Shown: piece by piece, positions 44,878 through 52,895 of the stretch
Layout: every line of letters begins with the position of its first letter
Numbering within the stretch: position 1 is the first letter of the stretch
Source of the DNA: Streptomyces lydicus
GTDB taxonomy: Bacteria > Actinomycetota > Actinomycetes > Streptomycetales > Streptomycetaceae
Direction of reading: 5' to 3'
Assembly: GCF_004125265.1 (NCBI RefSeq)
Contig: NZ_RDTE01000001.1
Location: forward strand, 372,001-436,000
DNA length: 64,000 nucleotides
Translations under genes and position numbers: made by a program
The notes under the pieces: generated by a model
Database searches by the model: none
Told to the model about the DNA's origin: nothing
What the model saw: only the letters and a program-made list of their open reading frames with translations

Positions 44878-45833
44878 TCTGTTGCCCCCTGCCCCTGGTG
44901 AGTGGAAGGGCTGCAGCAGGCGTGAGCTGAGGACGTGGAGCGGAGGTGGGTGGCGCGGTGGCCGTTGTGGAGTTCCAGGGCGCCCTTCGCACGTGCACTG
45001 AGACATGCCTGCACGCGACGAACGTCCGTGGGAGAGAGAACGGCGGCGATCTCGGAAAGCTCGACGGATCGGACATCCGCCCGGCCGTGATGCGATGGCG
45101 GGTAGCCGGGGACCACGGATGTGCTGGCGCCGTAGAGGTAGTGGACTTCGGCACGGTGCTGCGGGGGATGACACCAGTCGATAGCAAGGAGCTGGTCGAG
45201 TGCCACCGGATGTGCGGCTGCCTTCAGGGCGTGGCGTTCAGCGGCTCGTCGCGGACCTTCACCGAACCTGGTGTCGAGCGGGCCGCCCGGCAGGCTCCAC
45301 GTGCCCCGTGTGCCGTCTCGCATGATCAGAAGCCGACCCTGAGGGTCTATGACCACAGCGCTGCCGGAGACGGCCGCGGTGGCGTCCGGGAGCGTTCCGA
45401 GATGGGCGACGGTCCCGGCGATGAGGGCCTGCAGCCCGGCGGTGGCTCGGGCACGTGACCGTGCTCGCAGGAGAGGAAGAGCCTCGGCCCTGGGCAGGAA
45501 TCGGACCCTGCCGCGCTCCGCACGCTGTTCGACCACACGCGCTTGAACCTTGCTGAGGGGGCCGGTGGCGAAGATGTGGGTGATCACGGATCGGCTTGCG
45601 CGGCGTGCCCTGTCGAGTCCCACCAGCCGTCCTGCCGGCAGCTCCAGGTCAAAGGTGTCACGCAGGATCCGGCCGGCCGCGGCCTCCGGGGACTCATGGC
45701 AGTGCGTCATGCCGCCGGCAAGCTCGATGTAGCCACGGCCGTTGGGATCGGTGACGAGCAGCCGGTCCTGGGGAGCGGTGATCAGGAGTGTTGTCGCGAT
45801 CATTGGCTGATCGGCGGCGCGCGGTGCCGTCAT
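44874..45833 (-). CDS. Double Nudix-like protein
   Basis: 319 residues, ATG at 45833 in an ATGA overlap with the small HTH gene. Two Nudix-type halves: the first (10-140) has GGMTHCHESPEAAAGRILRD, the second (150-290) has GGPLDTRFGEGPRRAAERHA in the box positions. Neither keeps the full REUxEExGU core, so catalytic loss is likely in both. Second gene of an HTH-Nudix-Nudix operon; its own stop overlaps the next start. Confidence 0.65.
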   Translation of the reverse strand: MTAPRAADQPMIATTLLITAPQDRLLVTDPNGRGYIELAGGMTHCHESPEAAAGRILRDTFDLELPAGRLVGLDRARRASRSVITHIFATGPLSKVQARVVEQRAERGRVRFLPRAEALPLLRARSRARATAGLQALIAGTVAHLGTLPDATAAVSGSAVVIDPQGRLLIMRDGTRGTWSLPGGPLDTRFGEGPRRAAERHALKAAAHPVALDQLLAIDWCHPPQHRAEVHYLYGASTSVVPGYPPSHHGRADVRSVELSEIAAVLSPTDVRRVQACLSARAKGALELHNGHRATHLRSTSSAHACCSPSTHQGQGATE

Positions 45834-46048
45834 GAGCGTGCCTCGCACAGCGGACGGGAGATGCGGGAGCGGTCAAGGCAGGCCTTGATGCTGGCGAGTG
45901 TGACCAGTGCGGGGCCCTCCCCGCAGGCGGCGGTGAGGAGTCCCTCGTGGATGAGGCCGGAGACCAAGCGCGGCTTCATACCGAGCATGGTGGCGGCCTG
46001 AGGCAGCGGGACGGTGAGGCGTTCAAGGGACAGGTCGGGAAAAGCCAT
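45830..46048 (-). CDS. Small helix-turn-helix protein
   Basis: 72 residues, ATG at 46048 after AGGGA. The short LPQAATMLGMKPRLVSGLIHEG resembles a MerR/excisionase-type helix-turn-helix that binds DNA as a small protein. It is the first gene of the operon with the two Nudix-like proteins and may regulate it. Confidence 0.65.
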   Translation of the reverse strand: MAFPDLSLERLTVPLPQAATMLGMKPRLVSGLIHEGLLTAACGEGPALVTLASIKACLDRSRISRPLCEARS

Positions 46049-46617
46049 CAGTTCCCTAGCGGTAGAGATGGGCGGCGACGGCGGGGCGGGGCTCAGCCAT
46101 CGCCGGAGACACTGCTATGTGGGAGAGGGGCGGGGGCCGCGGTCGGTCTACGGCGGGCCGCGGCCACCCCCGGCAGGCCGTGCAGCCAGCGGCCGACAAC
46201 AAAGAGCACGCGGGGGCGAGCAAGAACACCCCACCGACGGCCGACGGCGGTGACCCTCATGCCGCGCGGCGCAACCAGCAACTCGGGGAGCACCGTCGGA
46301 CGTGCACGGCGACAAGCCGAAGGCGGACAAGAACACGGCTCCGCGGGCTCTCGGCCGGGGAGCTGGCGAAGAGCGCTGCGGTTGTTCAGGTCGCACGGCC
46401 GCCGGCGGCCATGAGGACTTGCCCGCGCCGTCTGCGTGGTAGCCGGCCCTCCCGGATGGTGCACTTGAGCTGCACGCGAATGCCCGCCTGACAGAAACGC
46501 GAGGGGAGCCCCCGTCGTCGGAACCTGCCACACCGACGTGGAACCGGTCGGCCGCCTGGTTGGCACGGCCCATCCAGCAGCTTCCTGCCAGCAGAACCTC
46601 TACCACCACTTCCCCCG
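46049..46617. other. Gap with possible broken small gene
   Basis: About 570 bases. An ATG at 46620 overlaps the stop of the upstream gene (ATGA) and opens a frame to 46148, but after about 45 residues the composition becomes random; another frame seems to continue it (QAGIRVQLKCTIREGRLPRR) and stops near 46390. This looks like a frameshifted small gene, uncertain. Nothing else was seen. Confidence 0.3.
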
Positions 46618-47208
46618 TCATGCCGCGCCCCCCTCGACGGGAACGGTGATCTCCCGCTCCAGACATGTCGGGCCGACGTGCCACACGTGGGCGACAGCGG
46701 GGCGCGCGATGGTCACCGTGACGCTGAGCCCATGGGCCTCGAGGTGCTGGGACAGGCCCTGCACATAGCCGTCGTTGAGCCAGGCCACCAACGCTTCGGC
46801 TTGGTGCGGCCCAAGTGCGGTGTGGTGGGCGTAGAGCTGAATGCGCAGCCACTGTGCGGCCTGGGCAGCGGACGAGCGTGCCTCGCTGCTGCGAATCGTG
46901 TCCGGAAGAGTGCCGCCGTCACCGAGCTCGCGCCGCTCACACCTCCAGGGCCCGCGCATGGCCCACATGCGGGGGTCCGCAGGCCTCTTCCATGCGATCG
47001 TGATGCCGCTGTCCTTGCCGCCGACCGTCTGGATGCGCACGTGCGGATCATCGGCCGCCGGCGCCGCGAGCGGCGAACCGCCGGAGCTTCCGACTGAGAG
47101 GGCATCGTCGCGAAGACCGGTGTGGACAGGGGAAGTTGCCTGTGGCCTGCGGGGGCCGCCCGAAGGATCGTGGCGGACCGGCTTGGGCGTGTGCCGACGT
47201 CGACTCAT
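46618..47208 (-). CDS. Hypothetical protein
   Basis: 196 residues, ATG at 47208 in an ATGA overlap with the upstream gene. Residues 65-195 look like a compact soluble domain (WLRIQLYAHHTALGPHQAEA, then GYVQGLSQHLEAHGLSVTVT) of unknown family. The N-terminus is basic and probably flexible. Operon partner of the gene at 47205-47936. Confidence 0.6.
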   Translation of the reverse strand: MSRRRHTPKPVRHDPSGGPRRPQATSPVHTGLRDDALSVGSSGGSPLAAPAADDPHVRIQTVGGKDSGITIAWKRPADPRMWAMRGPWRCERRELGDGGTLPDTIRSSEARSSAAQAAQWLRIQLYAHHTALGPHQAEALVAWLNDGYVQGLSQHLEAHGLSVTVTIARPAVAHVWHVGPTCLEREITVPVEGGAA

Positions 47209-47936
47209 CCGGCCCTCCGTCGCGCTGCGGCCCACGGATCGTTCCAACGGCGCAGCCACTCCTCGGGCAGCAGGCCGTGGAGTGCGGATGCCAGGAGCTC
47301 CAAATGGCGTTTTGCGTATGTCGCGTCGGGCCCCTCCAAGACGCGTTCGGCTCGGCGGATGCGTTGGCTCAGCGCGTCGGCGTCCCCGCTGCACGAACGG
47401 CCGCACATCGCCTCGCGACGCTGACGAGCGCGATAGATGTGCTCGTGGAGGTGCTCCTTGATGGCAATAATCGCCGCGGATATGTCCTCGGCCGTTGTGC
47501 GGGAGTAGGCAAACTGGTGCGCCTTCTCCAGGTCGACGAGGACATCAAGGGTGTCGTCGGCCAGCTCCTCGAAGGTGAAGCCGTGCTCGGCGGGGGCCGC
47601 GAAATGAAGTTCGACTCGCATCTTGGCGCACCACCTGGCGAGGGCGCGTTGATCACCGACCCGGTGCGCGACCTGCTCCAGAGACGGCACAACCAGGTGG
47701 TGGACCGTCGTGCGGACCTTCAGCAGCTGCTCGACGTACCACCACTGATCCCGGCCGGGAAAACGTCCACGGTTATGGGCGTCGGCGTAGCTCTTGAACG
47801 GCGTGAGCTGCAACCGGCGCCGGGTGAGGTCGTCGAGGCACCCAAGGACCTCGGCGCGAGTCCCACCGTGCAGGCAGCTGTACAGCACCGCGTCAGGCCG
47901 TTCCGAGGTCGGAGGCGATACAGGTAAGGCTCTCAT
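47205..47936 (-). CDS. Hypothetical protein
   Basis: 243 residues, start uncertain near 47936. Mostly helical (RFPGRDQWWYVEQLLKVRTT; AIIAIKEHLHEHIYRARQRR) with no motif that I can name. It follows the structured RNA-like element A (48001-48168), which would be its 5' leader if that element is transcribed on the minus strand. Confidence 0.6.
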   Translation of the reverse strand: MRALPVSPPTSERPDAVLYSCLHGGTRAEVLGCLDDLTRRRLQLTPFKSYADAHNRGRFPGRDQWWYVEQLLKVRTTVHHLVVPSLEQVAHRVGDQRALARWCAKMRVELHFAAPAEHGFTFEELADDTLDVLVDLEKAHQFAYSRTTAEDISAAIIAIKEHLHEHIYRARQRREAMCGRSCSGDADALSQRIRRAERVLEGPDATYAKRHLELLASALHGLLPEEWLRRWNDPWAAARRRAG

Positions 47937-48000
47937 CTGGTTCTTCCGTCGAAATCAGCTGAAATACCCCGTCGCAGAGGCGGGAGGAACGTGCCGAGAT

Positions 48001-48168
48001 GGGCGGCGGGCCCCAGGGGTTGGCGCTGGGGCCCGCCCGCCCACGCGCCGTCCGGTCGGGACGGCGCTTCCTCCCCCGAGGGGCGGGGGAGGACCCACCG
48101 GTCACGGGCGCGGCCGGACCCGGTGGGCGGTGCTGCCTCCTACGGGGGTGGAGGCAGCGGGAGGATGG
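48001..48168. ncRNA. Structured multi-hairpin element A (candidate RNA)
   Basis: Five hairpins in series: arms 48001-48016/48026-48042 (one bulge), 48045-48053/48059-48067, 48069-48078/48084-48093, 48094-48101/48120-48127, 48132-48140/48150-48158. The same order, several sequence blocks (CGCTTCCTCCC, CCGGTCACGGG, GAGGCAGCGGGAG..ATGGTC) and stem changes that keep pairing occur in element B at 59855-60032. It lies immediately after the stop of the small membrane protein. The strand is unknown; on the minus strand it would be a 3' region and also a leader of the next gene. Confidence 0.6.
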
Positions 48169-48169
48169 T

Positions 48170-48355
48170 CTATCTGGTGGAGACGAAAGCCCATGCCAGC
48201 AAGGCGATGGGGTAGAGGAGCAGCAAGACCGCTAACGCCACGGCCGCGCGGTGCCGGCTGATCTCCCCAACTCGTCTGTCGATGAAGGTGGTCGGCTTCT
48301 GAGCGCGATGTCTTGCCCTGTTCCGATCTCCTGCGCCGAGCGAGCGGGCGGTCAT
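48170..48355 (-). CDS. Small single-pass membrane protein
   Basis: 61 residues, ATG at 48355 overlapping the stop of the resolvase-like gene as ATGA. A basic N-terminus is followed by one hydrophobic segment (VALAVLLLLYPIALLAWAF, about 39-57) and a short tail. Probably membrane-anchored with the N-terminus inside. Function unknown. The first hairpin of element A begins two bases after its stop codon on the minus strand. Confidence 0.6.
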   Translation of the reverse strand: MTARSLGAGDRNRARHRAQKPTTFIDRRVGEISRHRAAVALAVLLLLYPIALLAWAFVSTR

Positions 48356-49035
48356 TTCTGTACCTGTAATCCCTCGGGCGCGGGCGGCGCCGAGGCCCGC
48401 CGCTGCCGCCAGGCGTCCACTTCGGCTGCCCGGGGTTCGAGCACGATCAGTTGCGTTTCGTTGATCCTGAGCCAGTCTCGCAACCTGCACCGATTCGAAG
48501 CGTCATCTGCGAGTTCAGTCTCGGAGCGGACGATCAGGACGTCCGCGGCATGGGCATCAATCAGCATGGTTAGCTGACAGCCCCCGCGGCGGTCCGGCAG
48601 CGCATCAGGATGATCGATGTTCCCTCCACGATCATCCGCAAGTGCACCCACCAGGGCAAAGTCGAGATCGTCGGCCTGGGAGACGAGGCGGGCCAGCGCC
48701 GCCCGCACATCATTGGGCTCTGCATGGACGTAGACCAGCGCTCGAACTGGCTGCGCTGGAGTGGTGCCGTCACGGCTCGCCCCCCATACCTGGGGTCGTT
48801 TGACGACGAGCTGTGGTTCGTGTTCGCAGAGAGCAGCGATGCCAGAGTCGTCAGCGACGGAGGCACCGGGCGCGGTAGCTAAGAGTCGCCGCCGGCCGGT
48901 CTCCCGACGCAAGGCATCGACGTGGTCGGTGTTGGCTTCGACCGACGCGCAAGGGCGCCGCAGCTGCATGCTCGAGGTTTGGGGCATTGCCGGTGTCCTC
49001 GTCGTCGATGGGGCAGGGGAACAAGGCGCGCTCAT
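48352..49035 (-). CDS. Resolvase-like domain protein
   Basis: 227 residues from the ATG at 49035 (start uncertain, no clear ribosome site). The C-terminal 130 residues (RALVYVHAEPNDVRAALARL; DDRGGNIDHPDALPDRRG; AHAADVLIVRSETELADD; NETQLIVLEP) follow the N-terminal fold of small serine recombinases, but the nucleophilic Ser and conserved Arg are not at their places, so it is not an active recombinase. A protein with a similar fold is at 60143-60664, also beside an RNA-like element. Confidence 0.55.
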   Translation of the reverse strand: MSAPCSPAPSTTRTPAMPQTSSMQLRRPCASVEANTDHVDALRRETGRRRLLATAPGASVADDSGIAALCEHEPQLVVKRPQVWGASRDGTTPAQPVRALVYVHAEPNDVRAALARLVSQADDLDFALVGALADDRGGNIDHPDALPDRRGGCQLTMLIDAHAADVLIVRSETELADDASNRCRLRDWLRINETQLIVLEPRAAEVDAWRQRRASAPPAPEGLQVQK

Positions 49036-49251
49036 CACGTAGCGCGCACACCCAGATGCCGTGTGTTGCGACTCACGAAGTATGGCAGGGGAAACTTCTC
49101 TCCGTAAAGCTAGGATGCGAAAATTTCGCACTAGACGTTTTCAGTGTGTCGTCGGCGCCGGGGCACGACTATCGTCAGCCCAACGCGGCGGCGATGATGG
49201 GCACGTCACGAGCCGTCAGGTCGACGGCAAGTCCGCTAACAAGGAGCGCAG

Positions 49252-50121
49252 ATGGTGATCACGGCCGATGACAGATCGGTGGCCCTGTGCCGCATCCTGC
49301 TGGGCCTGAAACTTCGGCGTCTCAGAGAGGGGAAAGGTCTCAAGGCGTCAGCCGTGGCGAAACGCTTCGGCTGGTCAACAGCTCGGATGACCCGTCTGGA
49401 GACGAAGATGACCGCCGTCGAAGTCGGCGACGTTCGCCTGCTCTGCGACTTGTACGAGGTCTCGCGCGAGCTACGTGACGAACTGGAGAGCTACGCGCTC
49501 ATCAGTAAGACAGGCAAGGGCTGGTGGGACGCGAAGTCCCTCAAGCAGACGGTGCCGGAGTGGTTTCGGGCAAATATCGGCTTGGAGGCAGCCGCGAGGC
49601 GAATCTGGATCTACCAGTCTGAGTTCGTCCCCGGGCTCGCTCAGGTCCTGGGCTACGCGATGGCGATTCTTGGGCTGTCCGATGCGGATGAAGAGACAAT
49701 CGACAGGCATGCCGAGGTCCGGGCAACCAGGCAGAGCATCCTGACACGCCCGGACGGCGCACCGGATGTGATGATGACCCTCAACGAGGCGGTCATCCGT
49801 CGGCCAGTCGGTGGCGCCGATGTGATGCGCCAGCAGCTCGAAAGGCTTTCGGAGCTTGCGCAGCAGCCCAACATCAGCGTCAAGATCTTGCCGTTCTCGG
49901 CCGGGGCTCATCCGGCGATGCACGGGCCGTTCACGATCTGGGGCTTCGACGATGAGATCGTGGGCGACCTCGCTTACCTGGAGAACCTTGTGGACGGAGG
50001 TGTTCTCTCCGATGTCGAGCTGGTTGCTCCGTTCATCGCCGCCTTCGAGCAACTTGAAAGATTGGCGGCTACTGAGGAACAGTCTCTTGCCATGATCCAG
50101 TCCACCGCAGCCGCTTTGTGA
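49252..50121 (+). CDS. XRE-family regulator with DUF5753 domain
   Basis: 289 residues, ATG at 49252 with AAGGAG 7 bases upstream. HTH at about 15-70 (KLRRLREGKGLKASAVAKRF, then WSTARMTRLETKMTAVEV). DUF5753 from about 100 (IWIYQSEFVPGLAQVLGYAM; MMTLNEAVIRRPVGGADVMR; AHPAMHGPFTIWGFDDEIVG). It is followed by the DUF397 gene at 50300, the usual partner in Streptomyces (WhiJ-type pairs). Such pairs affect development or act as toxin-antitoxin-like modules; the role here is unknown. Confidence 0.85.
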   Translation: MVITADDRSVALCRILLGLKLRRLREGKGLKASAVAKRFGWSTARMTRLETKMTAVEVGDVRLLCDLYEVSRELRDELESYALISKTGKGWWDAKSLKQTVPEWFRANIGLEAAARRIWIYQSEFVPGLAQVLGYAMAILGLSDADEETIDRHAEVRATRQSILTRPDGAPDVMMTLNEAVIRRPVGGADVMRQQLERLSELAQQPNISVKILPFSAGAHPAMHGPFTIWGFDDEIVGDLAYLENLVDGGVLSDVELVAPFIAAFEQLERLAATEEQSLAMIQSTAAAL

Positions 50122-50299
50122 AGGCGGCCGCCGTGCCGACGCGCGCTGAAGGCAGTCATCACCGGTGCCGCCCTGTCAGGGCTCCCGGTCTATGGCTCCA
50201 CGAAGCGTTGCGGGACACTCAGAGGGCGAGGCGCTCAGGCCTCGCTTCTGGCCACCGACGGACCACCGTCGAGGCCACAACGAATAAGGAGACTCCTCG

Positions 50300-50509
50300 T
50301 TGGAAACAGAACTCCGCTGGCGCAAGAGCAGCTACAGCGGGCAAAACGGAGGGGATTGCGTCGAATGCGCATCACCTAATCACACCGCGGTGCATGTGAG
50401 GGACTCCAAGAACCCTCACGGCCCACACCTCACCTTCACGTCGTCGGCCTGGACCGAGTTCTTGAACTCGGTCCAGGCCGACGCCTCCCCATGGAGCACC
50501 ACCGCATAA
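50300..50509 (+). CDS. DUF397 protein
   Basis: 69 residues with a TTG start at 50300 and AAGGAG 9 bases upstream. The start WRKSSYSGQNGGDCVECA is diagnostic of DUF397, followed by AVHVRDSKNPHGPHLTF and the conserved W..F. It is the partner of the DUF5753 regulator upstream. Its last third is encoded within an exact 19-base inverted repeat (50442-50483), so the mRNA can fold into a strong hairpin inside the reading frame. Confidence 0.85.
   Translation: METELRWRKSSYSGQNGGDCVECASPNHTAVHVRDSKNPHGPHLTFTSSAWTEFLNSVQADASPWSTTA
50442..50483 (+). repeat. Perfect 19-base inverted repeat within a coding region
   Basis: Arms 50442-50460 and 50465-50483 are fully complementary with a 4-base loop (CTTG). 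They lie inside the DUF397 frame. An inverted repeat of this length in coding sequence is unusual and may slow or stabilise the transcript. Confidence 0.8.
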
Positions 50510-50539
50510 CGGTGCCAGCCGAAGCAGGGTAAGGACCGC

Positions 50540-50576
50540 AAGCGTCCCTCCTCAACCACAGTGAGGAGGGACGCTT
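50540..50576. terminator. Terminator after the DUF397 gene
   Basis: Arms 50540-50554 and 50562-50576 form a 15-base perfect stem with a 7-base loop. It lies 30 bases after the DUF397 stop. Confidence 0.7.
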
Positions 50577-50962
50577 CGCCGGTCTACTCTCCCTCCCCGC
50601 GACGTGTGTGGCAACCACTCAACGTTTGCGGCATGTTCAGCGAGTTGACCTGGGCGGGGCTGCCAAGGACGACGAAGTGACGGGGTGACCGGCCACTCCT
50701 TCACCACGCTTCCAGACCATGACGCGTCTCCTGCGCGTCGGCGTACGAAGGACTTCCCAGCGTCACAGCTCCCAATCGCTTTCCGCTCTGCTGCCCTACG
50801 CCGGAAGAGCATGAGAAGGATCTTCCTGCGGAAGTGCCCCCGAAAGCATCAACAGCACAGGGAGGTCACGGGATTGAACCTCCAGATGTACTGGCCGCCC
50901 AGGTCCGCGGTGGACGTGCGCTTCAGGCTCGACACCCGACGACCTGGCAGATCCTGTGGTGG
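50577..50962. other. Intergenic gap
   Basis: About 390 bases between the DUF397 terminator and the convergent methyltransferase. Small frames here are not supported. No other element recognised. Confidence 0.45.
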
Positions 50963-51628
50963 CTATTCGCGTGCGGCGCCGAGTACGAGGCACGCCAGGG
51001 GGCCGCGCAGGTCGTATCGGACGATGCTTGACCACCCGTTGCTGAGGTCGGCGATCTCCTCTTCGGTCATCCCGCCGGGCTGGGTGGCGTGGCCGTTCAC
51101 CACGGGGATGACGAGGTACAGCTGGCCTTGATCGCTCAGCCAGTGGTCGCGGACTCGTCGAACCCACGCGTAGGGCTGGTCAAGGAAGGGCAGCACGAGG
51201 CGGCACACCACGAGGTCTATGCCGTGTGGCGGCAGTTGGGGCGGATCCTCGTGGTTGAGGTCGTGGTTCCGGTAGCCCACTCCGGCCAGTGGTGTGCGGC
51301 GGGCGGCCGCCAGCGGCCCGTCGGCGAAGTCGAGGCCGGTGACGTCGAATCCGAAACGGTGCAGCTGGCGAGTGAAGGCCCCGTTTCCGCAGCCGGCGTC
51401 GATGGCGGTCCGGCCGCGGCGCTTGAGGCAGTAGCGGGTGAAGCGCGACAGTTCGATGTCGGTGATGACGCGGAAGGTGTGGCCGTTCTCCTCCCAGGCG
51501 TTCCACGACGCGCGCGACGGGATGCCGGCTGCCGTCATGCCGCCTCCTGCAGCGCGCGGCGTCTCGGACGTCTGGGGGCTGTGCCCGGGTCGGACCTCAT
51601 GCTCGGTGGGCCGTTCGAGGGCCGTCAT
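50963..51628 (-). CDS. Class I SAM-dependent methyltransferase
   Basis: 221 residues, ATG at 51628 with GGGAGAG upstream; a Met at about residue 31 could also serve. SAM motif I TAIDAGCGNGAFTRQL near 75-90, motif II VTGLDFADG, then LVVCRLVLPFLDQPYAWVRR. It resembles the methyltransferase at 1-630. It is the last gene of the conservon/P450 operon, 24 bases after the P450 stop, so it may act on the P450 product or a signalling protein; unproven. Confidence 0.85.
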   Translation of the reverse strand: MTALERPTEHEVRPGHSPQTSETPRAAGGGMTAAGIPSRASWNAWEENGHTFRVITDIELSRFTRYCLKRRGRTAIDAGCGNGAFTRQLHRFGFDVTGLDFADGPLAAARRTPLAGVGYRNHDLNHEDPPQLPPHGIDLVVCRLVLPFLDQPYAWVRRVRDHWLSDQGQLYLVIPVVNGHATQPGGMTEEEIADLSNGWSSIVRYDLRGPLACLVLGAARE

Positions 51629-51652
51629 GCTGTGCTGCTCTCCCGTTCGTGG

Positions 51653-52885
51653 TCATCCGGCAGCCGGTCCCAGGTGTACGGGGAGGGTCTGGTGGCCGTT
51701 GCTGATCAGCGACGGCAGCGGCCGCAGTGCGTCGGCGGGTACGGCCAGGGCGAGGTCGGGGAAGCGTTCGAACAGCATGCGCAGGGCGGTGGCGACTTCG
51801 AGGCGGGCGAGTGGGGCGCCGAGGCAGTAGTGCACGCCGTAGCCGAAGGCGAGATGGTCCTTCGTCGGCCGGGTGGCGTCGAAGAGGTCGGCGGACTCGC
51901 CATGCCAGTTGGGGTGCCGGTTGGCTGCGGCGTAGGAGGCGAGGATCGCCTCACCTGCCCGGATCGTCTGTCCGTCGGGCAGGGGGATGTCCGCGGTGGC
52001 GAACCGCAGTGGCAGGTGCTTGATGGCCGGCTCGTGTCGCAGCGTTTCCTCCACGACGTCGCTCCAGCTGGCACGGCCGCCGCGGACGTGGTCGAGCTGG
52101 GCGGTGTCGGTCAGCAGGGCAACGATGGCCTGGTCAAGGACGTTGACGGTGGTCTCGTAGCCGGCGGCGATCATCAGGAGCAGTGTGTCGCGCAGCTCCT
52201 GGTCCGTCAGACCGGACCCGTCACCGTCGATGTCGCGGGCGGCGATGAGCCGGGAGGTCATGTCCTCGCCGGGTTCGGCGCGCTTCGCCGCTATCAGCTG
52301 GTCGAGGGCCTCGTACAGCAGCGCTGTGTTCGCGTCAGCCTGTGCGGGGGTGACGGTGGTGGCGAAGACGCCGTCGACGACGGCGCGGAAGCCGGCGCGC
52401 TGGTCTTCGGGGACGCCCATGAGCTGGCCGATGACCGCGATCGGCAGGGGGTAGGCCAGGTGCTCGCGCAGGTCCACGCTCTCCCCGGCCGGCCGGGAGG
52501 CGAGGTCGTCGAGGAGTGCCGTGACGATCTGCTCGATGCCGGTGCTCAGGTTCTGGATGCGGCGGGCGCTGAAGGCCGGCTGGATCATCCGCCGCAGCCG
52601 GAGATGCTCGGTGCCGTAGGCGGTGAACATGTTCTGGACGCCGACCCAGAGCTTAAGGGGCCAGGTGGGGACGGTCTCGGCGAAGGCGGGCCAGTGGGCC
52701 CTGCCGTCCTTGGAGACCTGCGGGCTGGTGAGGAGCGTCTTGAGGAGGTCGGGGTCGGACACGGACCAGGCGGTCACGCCGAGGAGGTCCATCGGGGTGG
52801 CCGGGCCGCGGGCGCGCAGGGCTTCGTGCTCGGCGTGGTGGTCCAAGGCGGCGGGGTCGAGGACGAGAATCGGCTGCTCGGGCAT
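51653..52885 (-). CDS. Cytochrome P450, CYP154-like
   Basis: 410 residues, ATG at 52885, 10 bases after the other P450. The heme-binding motif FGYGVHYCLGAPLAR, I-helix AAGYETT and K-helix ETLR are all present, so it should be a complete monooxygenase. In S. coelicolor conservons a CYP157 gene is followed by a CYP154 gene; position and sequence agree. Redox partners are not encoded here. Confidence 0.9.
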   Translation of the reverse strand: MPEQPILVLDPAALDHHAEHEALRARGPATPMDLLGVTAWSVSDPDLLKTLLTSPQVSKDGRAHWPAFAETVPTWPLKLWVGVQNMFTAYGTEHLRLRRMIQPAFSARRIQNLSTGIEQIVTALLDDLASRPAGESVDLREHLAYPLPIAVIGQLMGVPEDQRAGFRAVVDGVFATTVTPAQADANTALLYEALDQLIAAKRAEPGEDMTSRLIAARDIDGDGSGLTDQELRDTLLLMIAAGYETTVNVLDQAIVALLTDTAQLDHVRGGRASWSDVVEETLRHEPAIKHLPLRFATADIPLPDGQTIRAGEAILASYAAANRHPNWHGESADLFDATRPTKDHLAFGYGVHYCLGAPLARLEVATALRMLFERFPDLALAVPADALRPLPSLISNGHQTLPVHLGPAAG

Positions 52886-52895
52886 GTGGGCTCCT

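Noticed and set aside
48352..49035. Active serine recombinase or integrase, with att sites
   Set aside because: The catalytic Ser and Arg are not in place, the DNA-binding C-terminus is missing and no direct repeats flanking an element were seen.
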